Below, in pieces: positions 5,059 through 5,171 of a stretch of DNA of 5,171 nucleotides. A program made the position numbers and the translations under genes. How positions within the stretch are numbered: the stretch's first letter is position 1; the number at the start of each line of letters is the position of its first letter. The stretch is from Actinomycetes bacterium. Its GTDB lineage: Bacteria; Actinomycetota; Actinomycetes; Streptosporangiales; Streptosporangiaceae. The notes under the pieces are model-generated. The model saw only the letters and a list, made by a program, of their open reading frames with translations. It had not been told where the DNA came from and did no database searches. Location: the NCBI GenBank assembly GCA_023425615.1, contig JAFACJ010001129.1, forward strand, positions 1 through 5,171. The letters are read 5' to 3'.

Positions 5059-5171
5059 TACTTCTTCACCACTCTCGGGAACTTCGCGACGCTGCGCACG
5101 GTACTCATGAGGTCCTCCTCAGTGAACAAATCCAGGTCCGCCTCGACACCGGTCCGCTCGGCGACACCCTT
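5058..5171 (-). CDS. C-terminal end of an unidentified gene
   Basis: Thirty-seven codons and a TAA are visible; the start lies beyond the window edge. Of the three minus-strand frames here it is the only one open through to the next gene, and its codons end mostly in G or C, as expected for this genome. The peptide is acidic in the middle (EADLDLFTEEDL) and basic at the end (RSVAKFPRVVKK). I do not recognise a family from this tail. Its stop shares one base with the next start (TAATG), so it belongs to the same operon as the PaaK-like gene and probably to the same pathway. Confidence 0.7.
   Translation of the reverse strand, partial: KGVAERTGVEADLDLFTEEDLMSTVRSVAKFPRVVKK
5066..5070 (-). promoter_or_regulatory. 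Ribosome binding site of the PaaK-like gene inside the upstream coding region
   Basis: GGTGA, part of the anti-Shine-Dalgarno complement, lies 7 bases before the ATG at 5058, within the last codons of the upstream gene. It is weak, which together with the TAATG overlap suggests translational coupling. Confidence 0.5.

Noticed and set aside
5058..5109. A 16-codon minus-strand mini-gene beginning at the ATG at 5109, with GAGGAGG upstream and ATGA overlap with another frame
   Set aside because: The ATG is in frame with the longer open frame to the window edge, whose codon use is normal; the alternative frame ending at that TGA uses rare AGG codons and low-G+C third positions. It is most simply an internal Met. 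Upstream sequence would settle it.

Overview
The window is high-GC DNA (about 70% G+C by eye, with strong G/C preference at third codon positions). It has short gene spacing, Shine-Dalgarno sites of the AGGAG type and GC-rich hairpins without T-tracts between genes. This fits a chromosomal segment of an actinomycete (Actinomycetota). Genus cannot be fixed from the sequence; a Streptosporangiales-like organism is only a guess. All recognisable genes belong to acyl-CoA metabolism. There are no RNA genes, mobile elements, CRISPR arrays or long repeats.

Layout. Plus strand, 1-3215: the C-terminal two thirds of an SCP2/lipid-transfer-protein type thiolase-like enzyme (1-765, start outside the window), then an acyl-CoA dehydrogenase (784-2088) and a second acyl-CoA dehydrogenase (2085-3215) joined by an ATGA overlap. 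These form one operon ending at a strong hairpin at 3233-3260. A 223-base convergent gap (3216-3438) holds that hairpin and two smaller ones. Minus strand, 5171-3439: the tail of an unidentified gene (5171-5058), a 233-aa protein that looks like a shrunken PaaK-type adenylating enzyme (5058-4357) joined to it by TAATG, a hairpin (4301-4338), and a single crotonase-fold enoyl-CoA hydratase/isomerase (4224-3439).

How the genes may work together. The two dehydrogenases carry complementary halves of the normal active-site motifs: one has the catalytic Glu, the other the R-x-x-F-G-x-x-I-x-x-F-Q FAD motif. That is the hallmark of the heteromeric alpha2beta2 dehydrogenases known from actinobacterial steroid side-chain degradation. 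The thiolase-like protein has lost the usual thiolase His residues and the C-terminal Cys, as in the Ltp aldolases that cleave steroid side-chain thioesters. Dehydrogenation, hydration (crotonase) and retro-aldol or thiolytic cleavage would form a chain-shortening route for a bulky or branched acyl-CoA, perhaps a steroid or isoprenoid. The substrate is inference; the sequence does not name it.

The most unusual items are the residue set of the thiolase-like protein, the mini adenylating-enzyme-like protein without a nucleotide loop, and the crotonase with one of its two canonical Glu residues replaced by Gly.
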